Both the position numbers and the translations under genes were made by a program. 64,000 nucleotides of DNA from assembly GCF_024753145.1 (NCBI RefSeq), contig NZ_JANUGU010000001.1, positions 1,240,001 through 1,304,000 on the forward strand, given 5' to 3'. This document shows, in pieces, positions 8,943-17,513 of this stretch; the first letter of the stretch is position 1; the number at the start of each line of letters is the position of its first letter. The DNA comes from Massilia terrae (GTDB taxonomy: Bacteria; Pseudomonadota; Gammaproteobacteria; Burkholderiales; Burkholderiaceae_D). Below the pieces are notes generated by a model. It searched no databases and had not been told where the DNA came from. It worked only from the letters and a program-made list of their open reading frames with translations.

Positions 8943-9866
8943 TCAGGACGGCATGGCGTCGCGCGGAATGATCGCGCCGCGGTGCCGGATCACCGTGCCG
9001 GCCAGCTTGTGGCCCGCGCGCGCCGCCACTTCCGGCTTGCTTCCGGACAGCCGCGCCGCCAGGTAGGCCGCGCCGAAGGAGTCGCCGGCGGCGGTGGTGT
9101 CGACCACCGCCGCGACCGGCGCCGGCGCCACCGATACGGCATGCCCATCGGCCCACACCAGGCAAGGCTCGGCGCCGCACTTGACCACCACCTCGGACAC
9201 GCCCAGCGCACGGGCGCGCTCAACCGCGGCCATCGCATCGCCGGGGCCGTGGATAGCCTGCTCGTCGTCCAGCGTCAGCAGCGCGATATCGCAGTTGGCC
9301 AGCACGCGGCGATAGACTTCGGCCGCGGCGTCGGCGCTCTCCCACAGGCGTGGCCGGTAGTTGTTATCGAAGACCACGGTGCCGCCGCTGGCGCGGCAGC
9401 GGGCCAGCGCGGCGATCAGGATCTCGCGGTCGGCCGGCGACAGGATCGCCAGGCTGATGCCGGACAGGTAGGCCATGCGCGCCGCGGCCAGCTTGAGCAG
9501 CACCTTGCCGGCGTCCGGCGCTTCCAGCCAATGGCGCGCGGCGGAATCCTTGCGCCAGTAGTGGAAGCGGCGTTCGCCCTTGGCATCGGTCTCGATCAGG
9601 TAGATGCCGGGCAGGCGGTCCGGCAGGCGCAGCACGCAGCCGGTGTCGACGCCCTCGCCTTCCCAGCTGGCGCACATCTCGTCGGACATGCCGTCCACCC
9701 CGAGCGCGGTCACGTAGGCCACCCTGACCTTGGCCGGGTCGAGCAGGCGCGCCATGTAGACCGCCGAGTTCAGGGTGTCGCCGCCGAAGCGGTAGTCCAT
9801 GCCGCTGCCGGAGCGCTGCAGCTCGATCATGCATTCGCCGATAGCGTAGACGGTTTGTGCTTCCAT
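8943..9866 (-). CDS. kdgK: 2-dehydro-3-deoxygluconokinase
   Basis: This 307-residue PfkB-family kinase phosphorylates 2-keto-3-deoxygluconate to KDPG, the last step encoded in this operon. The start AIGECMIEL and the GGDTLNSAVY motif are typical of KdgK, and the anion-hole/catalytic-base motif DTTAAGDSFGAAY lies at about 252-264. Two starts are possible: ATG at 9884 overlaps the exuT stop as ATGA, but ATG at 9866 has a much better ribosome-binding site (AAGAAGGAA about 8 bases ahead) and is preferred. KDPG aldolase is not encoded in the window, so the pathway must be completed elsewhere. Confidence 0.9.
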   Translation of the reverse strand: MEAQTVYAIGECMIELQRSGSGMDYRFGGDTLNSAVYMARLLDPAKVRVAYVTALGVDGMSDEMCASWEGEGVDTGCVLRLPDRLPGIYLIETDAKGERRFHYWRKDSAARHWLEAPDAGKVLLKLAAARMAYLSGISLAILSPADREILIAALARCRASGGTVVFDNNYRPRLWESADAAAEVYRRVLANCDIALLTLDDEQAIHGPGDAMAAVERARALGVSEVVVKCGAEPCLVWADGHAVSVAPAPVAAVVDTTAAGDSFGAAYLAARLSGSKPEVAARAGHKLAGTVIRHRGAIIPRDAMPS

Positions 9867-9880
9867 ATCCAGTTCCTTCT

Positions 9881-11179
9881 TCATTGGGCCGCCGCCACCC
9901 CGGCCTTTACGACCGGGGCCTGGCCGCGCGCACCTTCGCGCACCATGGTCCAGACCACCACACAGGCGATCAGGTCGAACACGGCCAGCGCCACGAACAG
10001 CGGACTGTACCCGACCTTGGTCACCAGGAAGCCGAACAGCAGCGTGAACACGGTCGCGCCGAGGTAGCCCGACATGCCGGCCAGCCCCGTGGCGGTGGCC
10101 ACCTCGTTCTTGCCGAACACGTCGGAGGTGATGGAGTACAGCGCGCCGGACAGGGTCTGGTGCGCGAAGCCGCCGACGCACAGCAGCGCGATCGCGGTGT
10201 AGGGGCTGGCGACCAGGCCAATGCAGCCCGGCCCGATCATCGCCAGGCAGCCCACCGCCATCACCCATTTGCGCGAGTTGAACAGCGTGACCTTGAAGTG
10301 CTTGTGGAAGAACGGCGACATATAGCCGCCCACCACGCAGCCGATGTCGGCGGCCAGGAAAGGCAGCCAGGCGAACATCGCGATCTCCTTGATGTCCATG
10401 TGGCGTTCAGTCGCCATGTACAGCGGGATCCATGCGTTGAAGGTCTGCCAGGCCGGCTCCGACAGGAAGCGCGGGATCGCGATCGACCAGAAGTTCGAGG
10501 TGCGCACGATCTCCGACCACGACCCCTTCTTCTGCGGCGCGTCTTCCTGGAACTTGGCTTCCTGGCCGGCCAGGATGTAGTCGCGTTCCTCGTTGGACAG
10601 GCGCTTCTGGTCGCGCGGGTGCTTGTAGAAAGCCACCCACAGCAAAGTCCACAAGGTGCCCAGCACACCGACCACCACGAAGGACCACTGCCAGCTCGCG
10701 TGCATGATGGTCCACACCACCAGCGGCGGCGCGCACAGGGCGCCAATCGAGGAGCCGATGTTGAACCAGCCGATCGCCACCGAGCGCTCCTTGGCAGGGA
10801 ACCATTCGGTGGTGGTTTTCACGCCCGCCGGGATCCCGGCCGCCTCGGTCATGCCGAGCAGGCCACGGAAGAAGGCCATGCTCTGCCAGCCGGCCGCCAG
10901 CGCGGCCGCGCCGCAGGCCACCGACCAGGCCAGCGCGAACACCGCGAAACCAAGCTTGGTGCCGATGGCGTCGAGGATGTAGCCCGCCACCGGCTGCATC
11001 ATCGCGTAGCAGACCTGCCACGCGACCACGATGTACGAGTACTCCTGGGTCGTCACGTGCAGGTCGCTCATCATCGTCGGCGCCGCCACCGACAAGGTGT
11101 TACGGGCCAGGTAATTGACGATCATGCCGAGGGTGACCATGCCGACCATCCACCAGCGCATCCCTTTGAACTTCCTCAT
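9881..11179 (-). CDS. exuT: Hexuronate transporter, MFS anion:cation symporter family
   Basis: The 432-residue protein has about twelve hydrophobic segments and the ExuT/GudP-type anion:cation symporter pattern, including NYLARNTLSVAAP in the first helix and the loop motif GWFNIGSSIGA. It is predicted to import galacturonate and/or glucuronate with protons across the inner membrane. An AGGAGA ribosome-binding site precedes the ATG. The gene sits between uxaB (99 bp upstream) and kdgK, whose possible upstream start overlaps its stop codon. Exact sugar preference cannot be read from sequence. Confidence 0.85.
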   Translation of the reverse strand: MRKFKGMRWWMVGMVTLGMIVNYLARNTLSVAAPTMMSDLHVTTQEYSYIVVAWQVCYAMMQPVAGYILDAIGTKLGFAVFALAWSVACGAAALAAGWQSMAFFRGLLGMTEAAGIPAGVKTTTEWFPAKERSVAIGWFNIGSSIGALCAPPLVVWTIMHASWQWSFVVVGVLGTLWTLLWVAFYKHPRDQKRLSNEERDYILAGQEAKFQEDAPQKKGSWSEIVRTSNFWSIAIPRFLSEPAWQTFNAWIPLYMATERHMDIKEIAMFAWLPFLAADIGCVVGGYMSPFFHKHFKVTLFNSRKWVMAVGCLAMIGPGCIGLVASPYTAIALLCVGGFAHQTLSGALYSITSDVFGKNEVATATGLAGMSGYLGATVFTLLFGFLVTKVGYSPLFVALAVFDLIACVVVWTMVREGARGQAPVVKAGVAAAQ

Positions 11180-11278
11180 TGCTGTCTCCTGCTTGCTTTG
11201 CCGCGTCTTCGTGCGCGTGCCGGGCCAGCGGCTTGCGCCTTGCCGCGCCGCCGTCCCATGAAATGATGTGAGGCCGGC

Positions 11279-12706
11279 TCAGTTCAGCGCCTGGCGAATC
11301 CCCGTGTTGTCGATGCGTTCGACGGCCTGCACCACCGCCGCGGCCAGCCCCTGCACCTGGTTCAGGTCACGGCCCCACAGCGCGCGGTTGGCAAGCCAGC
11401 CTTGCACCAGCTGGTCCACGCTCCACTTCTTGTCGTGCACCTTCTGCCAGCCTTGCTCGAACCAGTCGAGATGGGCCTTGTCGTCAGCCAGCTCGATCAC
11501 GCCGCCGCGGTACAGCACCATGGTCGCGGCCAGTGCCAGCACCAGGCGCCACGGCAGCTTGCCGTGATTGAGCTCGATGTAGTTGAGCAGCTGCGGCATG
11601 ACGCGCGCCGCGAACTTGCTCCAGCTGTTCAGCGCAATCGAGGCCAGGCGGTGGTGGATGGCCGGATTGCGGAAGCGCCGCAGCACGTCCTCGGCGAAAT
11701 CCTGCAGCTCGGCGCGGTCCATTACCAGCGCCGGGATGATCTCCTGCTCGATCGCCGCGCGCAGCCAGGCGCCGACCTGCGGATCGTCGACCGCCTGGCC
11801 GACTGCTTCGAGTCCCGCCAGCAGCGCCACCGGCACCAGCGAGGTGTGGCCGCCGTTGAGGATGCCGACCTTGCGCTTCTTGTAGGGCGTAATGTCGTCG
11901 ACCAGCTTGATATTCAGGTTGGCGCCGGCGAGCCTGAGTTCATCGGCCAGCGAGGCCGGGCCCTTGATCACGAACAGGTAGTAGTACTCGGCGGCGACCA
12001 GGAAGGCGTCGCGGTAGCCCAGCTCTTCCTGGATCACGTCCGCGTCCGAGGACGGATAGCCGGTGACGATGCGGTCGACCAGCGTCGAGCAGAACATGCA
12101 CGAGGTCTCGATCCAGGCGTCGAAAGCCGGATCCAGCTGCCACAGGCGCGCGAAGTGCAGCACCGCCTTCTTCAGGGCGCCGCCATTGTCGTCGATCAGT
12201 TCGCAGGGCAGCAGGATCAGGCCCTTGTCGTGCGCGCCCTCGAAGGCGGTGAAGCGGTCGAACAGCAAGCGCGTGAGCTTGGCGGGGAAGCTGCTTGGCG
12301 GCGCGTCATCGAAAGCGTCGCTGTCGTTGACGGCGATGCCGGCTTCGGTGGTGTTCGACACGATGAAGCGCAGGTCGGGGTTGGCGGCCTGCGCCAGGTA
12401 GTCCGCGTACATCGCGTTCAGGTCCAGCTCGCGCTGCACGCACTCTACCCGCCGGTATTCCTTGACCGGCTGGCCGGCTTCGTCGAGGCCGCGCACCAGC
12501 ACCGTGAACAGGCCGTCCTGGGTATCCAGCAGCGGCGCCGGGCCGCCGCCGCGCGGGCGCACCACCAGCACGCCGGCATCCAGGCCGGTGCGCTCGTTGA
12601 GCAGGTCGACCTGCCAGTCGAAGAAGCCGCGCAGGAAGTTGCCCTGGCCGAACTGGAGGATCTTGATGGGCAGCGCGAACGGTGCGCTGCGGCGTAATGC
12701 TTGCAT
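11279..12706 (-). CDS. uxaB: Tagaturonate reductase
   Basis: This 475-residue protein belongs to the mannitol/altronate dehydrogenase family and reduces D-tagaturonate to D-altronate with NADH. The N-terminal nucleotide-binding domain has KILQFGQGNFLRGF, the family's GxGxFxR-type motif. The NGGHTSL segment (about 283-289) is the catalytic-region signature of the C-terminal domain. Length fits UxaB (about 480 residues). It lies 18 bp after uxaA and precedes exuT, so it functions in the galacturonate branch of the operon. Confidence 0.9.
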   Translation of the reverse strand: MQALRRSAPFALPIKILQFGQGNFLRGFFDWQVDLLNERTGLDAGVLVVRPRGGGPAPLLDTQDGLFTVLVRGLDEAGQPVKEYRRVECVQRELDLNAMYADYLAQAANPDLRFIVSNTTEAGIAVNDSDAFDDAPPSSFPAKLTRLLFDRFTAFEGAHDKGLILLPCELIDDNGGALKKAVLHFARLWQLDPAFDAWIETSCMFCSTLVDRIVTGYPSSDADVIQEELGYRDAFLVAAEYYYLFVIKGPASLADELRLAGANLNIKLVDDITPYKKRKVGILNGGHTSLVPVALLAGLEAVGQAVDDPQVGAWLRAAIEQEIIPALVMDRAELQDFAEDVLRRFRNPAIHHRLASIALNSWSKFAARVMPQLLNYIELNHGKLPWRLVLALAATMVLYRGGVIELADDKAHLDWFEQGWQKVHDKKWSVDQLVQGWLANRALWGRDLNQVQGLAAAVVQAVERIDNTGIRQALN

Positions 12707-12724
12707 ATGTGTTCCAGTGTCCTG

Positions 12725-14323
12725 TCAGAGCGAGATGTCGCGCTTCCAGAAAATGAAGTCGTATTGCTGCAGGCGGTCGGCCTTGCACTTGTATTCGCCG
12801 CCGGCGGTGGCGACCACCATGTCGAACAGGCCGTTGGCCACGTCCGGCAGCGGCTTGCCCTCGATGACCGGGCCGCAGTCGTAGTCGATCAGGTCCGACA
12901 GCTTGCTGGCGACGCGGGTGTTGGACGAGATCTTCAGCACCGGCACGATCGGGTTGCCGGTCGGGGTGCCGAGGCCCGTCGAGAACAGCACCACATTGGC
13001 GCCCGAGGCCACCATCGCGGTCACCGATTCGACGTCGCCGCCCGGAGTGCACAGCAGCGCCAGGCCGGGCTTGGCGGTCTGCTCGCCGTAGTCCAGCACG
13101 GAGACGATCGGCGAGGTGCCGCCCTTCTTGGCCGCGCCGGCCGACTTCATCGCGTCGGTGATCAGGCCGTCGCGGATATTGCCCGGGCTCGGGTTATCGG
13201 CGAAATGGGTGCCGACCGCCAGCGCCTTGGCTTCGAAGTCGCGCATCATGCCGAGGAAGCGGCGCTTGTCGTCGTCTTCCACGCAGCGGTCGATCAGGTT
13301 GGCCTCGACGCCGCACAGTTCCGGGAACTCGGCCAGGATCGAGGAGCCGCCCAGCGCCACGATCATGTCGGACACATAGCCCATGGCGGGGTTGGCCGAG
13401 ATGCCCGAGAAGCCGTCCGAACCGCCGCACTTCACGCCAATCTTCAGGTGCGACAGCGGCACCGGCTGGCGCACCACCTTGTTCGCTTCCTTCAGGTGCG
13501 ACAGGGTATCCTGCAGCACGGCCTTCATCATCTTCTCTTCACTGTCCCACTGCTGCTGCTCGTACACCAGCACCGGCTTGTCGAAGCCGGCGTTCTGCTT
13601 GGCCAGCTCCTCCTTGAACATCTTGATCTGGGCGTTCTGGCAGCCCAGCGAGAACACCGTGATGCCGGCCACGTTCGGATGGTCGGCATAGGTCGACAGG
13701 ATCTTGCACAGCGAGCGCGCATCGGCGCGGGTGCCGCCGCAGCCGCCGTTGTGGGTGATGATGCGCACTCCATCCACATTCGGGAACGGACGCACGACCG
13801 GTTTCGGCGCTTCCATGTCCTCGCCCAGCAGCGACAGCGTGAACGAGGCGAGATCGTTCGACGTATAGCCAAGCGGGCCTTCGAGCGCATTGCGCAGGTG
13901 TTCGACGTTGCGGTTCTCGCAGAACACCAGCGGGAAGATCAGCCAGTAGTTGGCGGTGCCGACGCGGCCGTCGGCGCGCACCACGCCGTTGAAGGTGGCG
14001 CCTTCGAGGCGGTTCACGTCCGGCGGCGTCCAGCTGTAAGGCTTGGACTCGCCCAGCTCGACCTCGGCCGCGTAGTGCTCGAGATTGTCGGTGGTGACAG
14101 CTTCGCCGCGGCGGATCGCATGGGTCGCGCGGCCGACCGGCACGCCATACATGGTCAGGATGTCGCCCGCCACGAACGCGCGCCGCGCCAGCTTGTGCTT
14201 GACCTTGATCGGCGTGCTGATCAGGATTTGCTCATCGCCCCAGCTGACGATCTCGCCCGCGGAAAGATCCGACAGGGCGACCAGCATGCTGTCGTCCGGG
14301 TGGATGCAGATAACTTTTTGCAT
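12725..14323 (-). CDS. uxaA: Altronate dehydratase
   Basis: The 532-residue protein has a short N-terminal SAF domain (about 1-90) followed by the UxaA dehydratase domain, which converts D-altronate to 2-keto-3-deoxygluconate. The family is iron-dependent; conserved cysteines and histidines occur in HNGGCGGTR and in CGGSDGFSG. Length is somewhat above the roughly 495 residues of the E. coli enzyme. It starts 15 bp after the uxaC stop, indicating co-transcription. A very long open frame on the opposite strand is a GC-driven artefact. Confidence 0.92.
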   Translation of the reverse strand: MQKVICIHPDDSMLVALSDLSAGEIVSWGDEQILISTPIKVKHKLARRAFVAGDILTMYGVPVGRATHAIRRGEAVTTDNLEHYAAEVELGESKPYSWTPPDVNRLEGATFNGVVRADGRVGTANYWLIFPLVFCENRNVEHLRNALEGPLGYTSNDLASFTLSLLGEDMEAPKPVVRPFPNVDGVRIITHNGGCGGTRADARSLCKILSTYADHPNVAGITVFSLGCQNAQIKMFKEELAKQNAGFDKPVLVYEQQQWDSEEKMMKAVLQDTLSHLKEANKVVRQPVPLSHLKIGVKCGGSDGFSGISANPAMGYVSDMIVALGGSSILAEFPELCGVEANLIDRCVEDDDKRRFLGMMRDFEAKALAVGTHFADNPSPGNIRDGLITDAMKSAGAAKKGGTSPIVSVLDYGEQTAKPGLALLCTPGGDVESVTAMVASGANVVLFSTGLGTPTGNPIVPVLKISSNTRVASKLSDLIDYDCGPVIEGKPLPDVANGLFDMVVATAGGEYKCKADRLQQYDFIFWKRDISL

Positions 14324-14338
14324 TTTTATGCGTTCGCT

Positions 14339-15733
14339 TTACAGCTTGAAGTAGTTCTTCGCGTTCTCGTAGCAGATGCCGCGCACGATGGTGGACAGCG
14401 CCTCGAAGTCATCCGGGTACTCGCCGCCCTCGACCCATTCGCCGAGCTGGCGGCAGACCAGGCGGCGGAAGTAGTCATGGCGCGGGTAGGACGCGAAACT
14501 GCGGGAGTCGGTCACCATGCCGACGAACACGCCCAGCACGCTGTGGTTGCCGAAGGCGAGGATCTGGTTCAGGTTGCCGAGCTTGTGGTCGTTGAACCAC
14601 CAGGCCGGGCCGAACTGCACCTTGCCCGCCACCGAGCCGTCCTGGAAGTTGCCGATCATGGTCGACAGCACTTCGTTCATGGCCGGGTTCAGGTTGAACA
14701 GCATGGTCTTGGGCAGCTGCTTGGCCGCGTCCAGCGCATCCAGCAGCGCGACCAGGCCGGCGCTGGTGGTCATGTCCGAGATCGAGTCGTAGCCGGTGTC
14801 CGGGCCCAGGGTGTCGAGCATGCGGCGATTATTGTTGCGCATCGCACCGATGTGGAAGCACATGGTCCAATCGTGCCTGGCGTAGACGGCGCCGATGAAT
14901 TCGAGCAGGCCACGCAGGTACTGGGCGGCCTCGAGATCATCCAGCAGCTGGCCGCCAAGGCGCTTGGCGAACATCGCCTCGAGCTGTTCGGCGGACGCGG
15001 CCTGGGCCGGCAGCGGGATGTCGATCGCGTGGTCGGAGATGCGGCCGCCACGCTCGTGGAAGTAGGCCACGCGCTTCTCCAGGGCCTGCATCATGGTCGC
15101 GAACGAAGCGATCTTCACGCCCGAGACTTCGGACAGGCGCTGGACGTAGTCGGGGAAGCCGTCCTTATTGATGCGCATCGCGGCGTCCGGGCGGTAGGCC
15201 GGCAGCACGCGGGTCTTCAGGCCCGACTTGGCGATGTCGGCGTGCTGCAGCAGGTCGTCGGCCGGATCGTCGGTAGTGCAGGCGATTTCCACCTTGGCCT
15301 GCTCCAGGAAGGCCCAGGTGTCCATCTTCGCCAGCTTGGCATTGGCCTGCTCCCAGATCGCATCGGCGTTCTTCGTATTGATCAGCAGCTCGATGCCGAA
15401 CAGGCGGCGCAGCTCGAGGTGGCTCCAGTGGTAGATCGGATTGCCGATCGCCAGCGGCAGCACGCGGCAGAATTCGTTGAACTTTTCCTTGTCGCTGGCC
15501 GGGCCGGTGATGAAGTGCTCGGACACGCCGGCGGTGCGCATCAGGCGCCATTTATAGTGGTCGCCGCCGAGCCAGAGCTCCGCGATGTTGCGGAAGGTCT
15601 TGCGGCCGGCGATTTCGCTTTGCTGCAGGTGCGAGTGGTAGTCGATGACGGGCAGGTCGGCGGCCACTTCGTGGTACAGGCGGCGGGCGACGTCGGTCGA
15701 AAGGAGGAAGTCCTTGTCCATGAATGGGGTCAT
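14339..15733 (-). CDS. uxaC: Glucuronate/galacturonate isomerase
   Basis: The 464-residue uronate isomerase interconverts glucuronate/fructuronate and galacturonate/tagaturonate, the first step of the pathway. It belongs to the amidohydrolase superfamily; the N-terminal DYHSHLQQ carries the metal-site histidines. Length is close to the usual 470. The ATG at 15733 is preceded by AGGAG at about 10 bases. It is the first gene of the operon and lies 46 bp below the predicted promoter. Presence of uxaA and uxaB but no uxuA or uxuB nearby suggests galacturonate is the main substrate of this cluster. Confidence 0.92.
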   Translation of the reverse strand: MTPFMDKDFLLSTDVARRLYHEVAADLPVIDYHSHLQQSEIAGRKTFRNIAELWLGGDHYKWRLMRTAGVSEHFITGPASDKEKFNEFCRVLPLAIGNPIYHWSHLELRRLFGIELLINTKNADAIWEQANAKLAKMDTWAFLEQAKVEIACTTDDPADDLLQHADIAKSGLKTRVLPAYRPDAAMRINKDGFPDYVQRLSEVSGVKIASFATMMQALEKRVAYFHERGGRISDHAIDIPLPAQAASAEQLEAMFAKRLGGQLLDDLEAAQYLRGLLEFIGAVYARHDWTMCFHIGAMRNNNRRMLDTLGPDTGYDSISDMTTSAGLVALLDALDAAKQLPKTMLFNLNPAMNEVLSTMIGNFQDGSVAGKVQFGPAWWFNDHKLGNLNQILAFGNHSVLGVFVGMVTDSRSFASYPRHDYFRRLVCRQLGEWVEGGEYPDDFEALSTIVRGICYENAKNYFKL

Positions 15734-15779
15734 TGCTGCGAAGCTCCTTGCGTGAGAGGCGCGATCGCTCGCGCCAAGA

Positions 15780-15821
15780 CTGATATATCAGAAGAATATG
15801 CCGAATATATTGCCCGCGCAA
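15780..15821 (-). promoter_or_regulatory. uxa operon promoter with overlapping palindrome
   Basis: On the minus strand TTGCGC (15821-15816) and TATTCT (15798-15793) are separated by exactly 17 bases, a good sigma-70 arrangement. Immediately downstream is a perfect 12-bp palindrome, CTGATATATCAG (15780-15791), covering the expected transcription start. A protein bound there would block initiation. The predicted leader to the uxaC ATG is about 50 bases. Confidence 0.65.
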
Positions 15822-15836
15822 GGGCTTCCCGGGGAA

Positions 15837-15904
15837 TTGGTCAGGCCAAACGACCAAAATGACACAGGTAGTGGTCTGGCCGCATCTTTTTTCGGTCAGT
15901 CCAA
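15837..15904. promoter_or_regulatory. Three FadR-type operator-like repeats upstream of uxaC
   Basis: Three related 13-mers occur: TTGGTCAGGCCAA (15837-15849), GTGGTCTGGCCGC (15871-15883) and TCGGTCAGTCCAA (15892-15904). Centres are 34 and 21 bp apart. The pattern TGGTC-N-GnCCA resembles the TGGTNNNACCA operators bound by FCD-type GntR regulators, and one such regulator closes the adjacent operon. The sites also lie upstream of the divergent purine permease gene, so they could influence both. Confidence 0.55.
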
Positions 15905-16070
15905 TGATTATTTGATCAACTCGCCTTGCCGCAGCTTGCCAAGCATGAAATTTTTTCGGCGGATTGACTAAACAGCCGAGCTGGCGCGCGGATGAGCTGT
16001 CCGCGGAAGGCCGGCGATGATATGCTTCGCACACCCGCGGCCGCGGCCGCCCTCCTCGACCCGCACATTC

Positions 16071-17363
16071 ATGCTCGATACCTTTTTCAGGCTCAAGGAA
16101 AGCGGCACCGACGCCCGCACGGAAATCGTGGCCGGCGTCACGACCTTCCTGACGATGGCCTACATCATCTTCGTCAACCCCTCGATCCTGTCCAGCGCGG
16201 GCATGGACAAGGACGCCGTGTTCGTCGCCACCTGCATCGTCTCGGCGCTCGGCACCCTGGTCATGGGGCTGTACGCCAACTACCCGATCGCCATGGCCCC
16301 GGGCATGGGATTGAACGCCTACTTCGCGTTCGCCGTGGTGGGCGGCATGGGCATCGCCTGGCAGTCGGCGCTGGGCGCGGTGTTCGTCTCCGGCTGCCTG
16401 TTCATCCTGGTCACCGTGCTGGGGCTGCGCGGCATGATCGTGGCCGGCATCCCGCGTTCGCTGCGCACTGCGATCACGGTCGGCATCGGCCTGTTCCTCG
16501 CGCTGATCGCCTTGAAGAGCGCCGGCATCGTCACCGCCAGCGAGCCCACCCTGGTCAAAGTCGGCGACCTGCACAAACCTGCGCCGCTGCTGGCCATCAT
16601 CGGCTTCTTCCTGATCGTCGCGCTGGACACGCTGCGCGTGCGCGGCGCGATCCTGATCGGCATCCTGGCCATCACGGTCCTCAGCTTTTTCTTCGGCGGG
16701 AACACCTTCCACGGCATCTTCTCGGCCCCGCCCTCGGTTTCGCCGACCCTGTTCAAGCTCGACATCAAGGGCGCGCTCTCGTCCGGCATCCTGAATGTGG
16801 TGCTGGTGTTCTTCCTGGTTGAACTGTTCGACGCCACCGGCACCCTGATGGGCGTGGCCAACCGCGCCGGGCTGCTGGTCGAAGGGAAGATGGGCCGCCT
16901 GAACAAGGCCCTGCTGGCCGACAGCGCGGCGATCGTGGCCGGCTCGATGCTGGGCACGTCCAGCACCACCGCCTACATCGAGAGCGCCGCCGGCGTGCAG
17001 GCGGGCGGCCGCACCGGCCTCACCGCGCTGACCGTGGCGGTGCTGTTCCTGGCCGCGCTGTTCATCGCGCCGCTGGCGGGCGTGGTGCCGGCCTACGCCA
17101 CCGCGCCGGCGCTGCTGTTCGTGGCCTGCCTGATGCTGCGCGACCTGGTCGACATCGACTGGCACGACACCACCGAAAGCGTGCCGGCCGCGATCACCGC
17201 TCTGGCCATGCCCTTCACCTACTCGATCGCGGAAGGCATCGCCTTCGGCTTCATCACCTACTGCGTGCTCAAGCTGCTGACCGGTCGCGCGCGCGACGTG
17301 GCGCCGGTGATCTGGGTGATCGCCGCGCTGTTTGCTTTCAAGATCATCTACATCGGCGCCTAA
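16071..17363 (+). CDS. NCS2-type (AzgA/GhxP family) purine permease
   Basis: This 430-residue inner-membrane protein has about 12-14 hydrophobic segments and the AzgA-like NCS2 pattern: the N-terminal RTEIVAGVTTFLTMAYI block, PGMGLNAYFAF, GTSSTTAYIESAAG and a late Ser/Thr-rich half-helix. It should import hypoxanthine, guanine or adenine with protons. The start at 16071 (MLDTFFRLKESG) matches the usual N-terminus; an upstream ATG at 16017 has a better GGAAGG site and would add 18 Pro/Arg-rich residues. It is divergent from uxaC with a 337-bp control region between them (15734-16070), whose only evident content is the uxa promoter and operator-like repeats. Confidence 0.88.
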   Translation: MLDTFFRLKESGTDARTEIVAGVTTFLTMAYIIFVNPSILSSAGMDKDAVFVATCIVSALGTLVMGLYANYPIAMAPGMGLNAYFAFAVVGGMGIAWQSALGAVFVSGCLFILVTVLGLRGMIVAGIPRSLRTAITVGIGLFLALIALKSAGIVTASEPTLVKVGDLHKPAPLLAIIGFFLIVALDTLRVRGAILIGILAITVLSFFFGGNTFHGIFSAPPSVSPTLFKLDIKGALSSGILNVVLVFFLVELFDATGTLMGVANRAGLLVEGKMGRLNKALLADSAAIVAGSMLGTSSTTAYIESAAGVQAGGRTGLTALTVAVLFLAALFIAPLAGVVPAYATAPALLFVACLMLRDLVDIDWHDTTESVPAAITALAMPFTYSIAEGIAFGFITYCVLKLLTGRARDVAPVIWVIAALFAFKIIYIGA

Positions 17364-17513
17364 AAATTCGGCCTGATGTCACACGCCGCCGCTTTGACGC
17401 TACAATATCCACCTCAGCCGCAGCACGCACCCGATTGCCACGCATGCGGGCGACCCACGAAAGACGAGCCAGGACCGGCGCCACGCGCGCCGCGAATGGC
17501 TGCCAAGATGCTT

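Noticed and set aside
8943..10268. Longer version of the kdgK reading frame extending into exuT
   Set aside because: The added 134 codons lie antisense-free but out of frame within exuT, lack KdgK homology and have no ribosome-binding site; the KdgK N-terminus begins at 9866.
12701..15862. A 1053-codon plus-strand open frame opposite uxaA and uxaC
   Set aside because: It spans two well-supported genes and their intergenic gap on the other strand and has shadow-type composition (His, Arg, Val, Asp, Gln). The length follows from third-position GC bias.
16017..16070. Upstream start of the purine permease with a good GGAAGG site
   Set aside because: It adds 18 Pro/Arg-rich residues not expected at the N-terminus of this family. 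It remains possible, so the start at 16071 is a preference rather than a certainty.
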